Shown here: positions 62,136-64,000 of the stretch, piece after piece | Numbering within the stretch: the stretch's first letter is position 1 | Layout of the letters: each line of letters opens with the position of its first letter | Source of the DNA: Alkalihalobacillus sp. FSL W8-0930 | GTDB taxonomy: Bacteria; Bacillota; Bacilli; Bacillales; Bacillaceae_D | Reading direction: 5' to 3' | DNA length: 64,000 nucleotides | Assembly (NCBI GenBank): GCA_037965595.1 | Contig: CP150183.1 | Coordinates: forward strand, 3,658,001 to 3,722,000 | Notes under the pieces: model-generated | The model's input: the letters and a program-made list of their open reading frames with translations, nothing else | What the model was told of the DNA's origin: nothing | Databases searched by the model: none | Made by a program: the position numbers and the translations under genes

Positions 62136-62876
62136 ATGAATGAATTATTGAAAGAAGAGTTAATAGGGTTAGGAATACGCCCTGTAGATAGAATAGAAGA
62201 CCAGCAATCGATACCCTCTCAATACTTAGTTCATGAAGAGAGGTGTATGGATTTTCTTCAAAGCTATATGAAGAAGATTCATGCACCAAATATTAGAATC
62301 ACAGCTTCGCTATTTATGAAGCAGTATGCGCGAATAACGATTGCCGCTGTACTTTATCAAATGGGTTCCAAGAATAGACATGTTACACTTCCACTTTCAA
62401 GCTGCTATGTTGGAGAAGATCGCAAACTGTTTGTTGATCGAAAACAAGTGGTTTGGAATGAGTGGACTTTTGGCACTCGCGAAGAGTGGTTAGACCGTAG
62501 TCTGCGACCATTGTTCACCTCTCACATAACATCCGTGATCTCAATGCTGCAGCAAACAGCAAAGGTCTCTTCTTCTATACTGTGGGAGAATGTTGCCGTT
62601 CGTATGAACTCTTTTTACCGCGTACTTCTTCAAGAAGACCTTAGTAATGAACAACAGGACCTGATCAAAAGAGACTTTTCCTTTTTAAAACAAGCAACCG
62701 GAGACCTTTTCGGGTTGGAGGTAAATCCACTTTCATCCTACTTGCATCTAGATACATCATTTAACACAAGACGTACATGCTGCATGTACTATTTAGTTGG
62801 CAAAAAAGAATATTGCGGTGTGTGTCCGTTAACAAAAGAGAGCGGACATAACGTTAAAGCAGCGAATAAAACATGA
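62136..62876 (+). CDS. FhuF-like [2Fe-2S] ferric-siderophore reductase
   Basis: A 246-residue protein. The C-terminal cluster motif RTCCMYYLVGKKEYCGVC (Cys-Cys-x10-Cys-x2-Cys) is the FhuF signature and binds a [2Fe-2S] cluster that reduces iron released from siderophores in the cytoplasm. The N-terminal part (FMKQYARITIAAVLYQM) fits FhuF/IucA-like helices. It follows the Btr-like gene on the same strand. The last dozen residues and the stop codon come from repeat copy F, which begins at 62842. Confidence 0.85.
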   Translation: MNELLKEELIGLGIRPVDRIEDQQSIPSQYLVHEERCMDFLQSYMKKIHAPNIRITASLFMKQYARITIAAVLYQMGSKNRHVTLPLSSCYVGEDRKLFVDRKQVVWNEWTFGTREEWLDRSLRPLFTSHITSVISMLQQTAKVSSSILWENVAVRMNSFYRVLLQEDLSNEQQDLIKRDFSFLKQATGDLFGLEVNPLSSYLHLDTSFNTRRTCCMYYLVGKKEYCGVCPLTKESGHNVKAANKT

Positions 62877-63104
62877 ACATAGCAATATATCCGCTACAGG
62901 AGAATCCCTCGCACCCACAAGAACGGCCTCAGTCCCCTCCACGGAAAAAGCACCGCTACAGTGTCTTCACCACGTTCTGTTCCGTAGGGGTCTCGGGTTC
63001 TCCTTACGCTCGTTTTTCCAAAAAAAAGAAATGACGAATGATTAAATAGTCAAATCATTCGTCATTTCTTTTTTTATTTTAATGTTATGTCCCGGCCTCC
63101 TTAC
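62842..63104. repeat. MITE-like repeat, copy F
   Basis: Starts GCGGACATAACG inside the fhuF-like gene and ends GTTATGTCCCGGCCTCC before the GntR stop. It carries the core (GGAGAATCCCTCGCACCC; CCGCTACAGTGTCTTCACCA; TCTCGGGTTCTCCTTACGCT) and a diverged hairpin GAAATGACGAATGATT..AATCATTCGTCATTTC followed by T7. It lies between convergent genes and probably terminates both. Confidence 0.8.
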
Positions 63105-63812
63105 CTAAGAAGAGTATCCAGTTGATTGGAAAAAGAATTGGGATTGCTCGTAGTTATACGTTACTTTTGAGTAGTCAAATGGTTGGGCATTATTTAGGTA
63201 GAATATCGTCTCCACAAATAGTTTAGGATCGCCCACTTTAAGCTCCAATAGCTCTGCCTCTTCCCTCTTCAGCTTATTAATGTGCATGTACATGTCCGAG
63301 AACCCAATCTTCTGACCTAACCCCTCGGAGATGTAATCAAAGATCGAACCCTCTACAATCTCCTGATTCAAATACGTAACAATTGATTTATTGTAATATG
63401 ACTCCTCTAGGCAAAGTGTCTGACCACTAATGTAGCGTACACGCTTTACGTAATAGACGTCTTCTGTTAAATCGATATTCAGATTCTCCGCCACTTCTTC
63501 TGTTGGTTTCCGCACATCTAATTCAAGCACCTTAGCCGTTATGTTAAAACGACGCAGTTCTCCACTAAACCCTTGATTAGAGAAGCGAATATAGCCATTT
63601 CGCTTTTGCTTTCTTACAAAAATTCCACTTCCCCTTACTTGATAGATGAGTCCTTTTTTCTCGAGTAAACTAACTGCTTTCATCACCGTACTTTTACTCG
63701 CTTGAAATTCGGTCATCAAATGCTCGAGTACAGGTAGCTTTTTCCCTTGTTCATATTTTTTATCTACAATGGTCTGTTCGATCTTCTGCGCGATTTCTTC
63801 GTACTTTAACAT
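63105..63812 (-). CDS. GntR-family regulator (HutC/UTRA subfamily)
   Basis: A 235-residue regulator: winged helix at 1-70 (GKKLPVLEHLMTEFQASKST; GLIYQVRGSGIFVRK) and UTRA domain about 90-230 (YYVKRVRYISGQTLCLEESY). The second Met was chosen because AGAGGA lies 6 bases before it; the first Met is too close. It is divergent from a gene starting at 63981 with a strong promoter, which it probably represses. Related in layout, but not closely, to the GntR protein at 3326. Confidence 0.83.
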   Translation of the reverse strand: MLKYEEIAQKIEQTIVDKKYEQGKKLPVLEHLMTEFQASKSTVMKAVSLLEKKGLIYQVRGSGIFVRKQKRNGYIRFSNQGFSGELRRFNITAKVLELDVRKPTEEVAENLNIDLTEDVYYVKRVRYISGQTLCLEESYYNKSIVTYLNQEIVEGSIFDYISEGLGQKIGFSDMYMHINKLKREEAELLELKVGDPKLFVETIFYLNNAQPFDYSKVTYNYEQSQFFFQSTGYSS

Positions 63813-63918
63813 ATACATTCCTCTTTTTTACGAATTAGTCTCTTGGATAAATGATACCACATCATGAACAGTAGCTCTTCTTGAAAAATAGTGTATAAAT
63901 AAATTTATTATTAGGTTA

Positions 63919-63947
63919 TTGATAAATTAGTACGTAACAATTATAAT
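63919..63947 (+). promoter_or_regulatory. SigA promoter of the gene at 63981
   Basis: TTGATA (63919-63924), 17 bp, TATAAT (63942-63947). The spacer holds TTAGTACGTAA, a near-palindrome suitable for the divergent GntR protein. TGTAAGCGTACAAC immediately after the -10 resembles cre with two mismatches. Confidence 0.75.
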
Positions 63948-63980
63948 GTAAGCGTACAACAGAATAAAGGAGTGTATGAG

Positions 63981-64000
63981 ATGAGCAAATCTGTTAGAAA
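63981..64000 (+). CDS. Start of an unidentified gene (6 codons)
   Basis: ATGAGCAAATCTGTTAGAAA (MSKSVR) after AAGGAG with 8-base spacing and a good promoter. It runs off the right edge. Too short to assign; the divergent GntR/UTRA regulator suggests a sugar-related gene. Confidence 0.6.

Overview
The window looks like chromosomal DNA of a low-GC, spore-forming Gram-positive bacterium of the Bacillaceae. The evidence is strong GGAGG-type ribosome binding sites, frequent TTG/GTG starts, a complete tricistronic gerA-type germination operon, Bacillus-style LicT/RAT antitermination, CcpA (cre) sites, a divergent citR-citA pair, NsrR/Hmp and a Btr-type iron regulator. It could be an alkaliphilic or soil/plant-associated Bacillus relative; species assignment is not possible from sequence reading alone. 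There is no rRNA, tRNA, CRISPR array or prophage. One intact insertion sequence and a family of MITE-like intergenic repeats are present.

Layout. 1-3266: beta-glucoside operon on the minus strand (licT, bglP, start of a GH1 6-phospho-beta-glucosidase) with two RAT/terminator switches and a promoter overlapped by a cre site. 3326-6995: GntR regulator, ManD-type enolase-superfamily dehydratase and a divergent EIIBC permease lacking EIIA. 7037-9148: small membrane protein, Bcr/CflA-type MFS exporter, sugar O-acetyltransferase. 9221-9478: a degenerate array with a 20.7-bp period. 9473-14310: GH95 alpha-L-fucosidase, FAH-family hydrolase, and a frameshifted, apparently wall-anchored acetamidase. 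15065-17502: two paralogous CNNM/CBS transporters with an unusual Shine-Dalgarno/hairpin/TTG leader. 17561-20859: hmp and nsrR sharing an operator, an Lrp/AsnC regulator and an LCP wall-polymer ligase. 21092-22661: IS231-like IS4-family element inserted in a repeat copy. 22861-29939: GH35 galactosidase with a sugar ABC transporter and a divergent ROK regulator. 30075-31954: GNAT enzyme and decayed genes around a split repeat. 32135-37334: gerA-type operon and a DUF2254 membrane protein. 37388-43204: Zn alcohol/formaldehyde dehydrogenase, citR-citA, catalase, GNAT. 43266-59127: a large minus-strand oligosaccharide locus (oxidoreductase, YesL-like protein, lipoprotein, GH43, two LplB/LplC-type permeases, four tandem LplA-like binding lipoproteins, a membrane AraC-type regulator, an NAD-dependent epimerase/dehydrogenase). 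59348-62876: siderophore-iron module (binding protein, Btr-like activator, FhuF-like reductase) around a Fur box. 63105-64000: GntR regulator diverging from the start of a further gene.

How it works together. Most of the window is catabolism of plant-type glycans (beta-glucosides, galactosides, xylo-oligosaccharides, fucosides, sugar acids). Each locus carries its own regulator, and several carry cre sites for catabolite repression. The most unusual signals are structural rather than coding: the 20.7-bp periodic array, the paired SD-hairpin-TTG leaders, the catalase ribosome binding site buried in a long stem, the TIR-bearing repeats that end genes, and the four tandem binding-protein genes.
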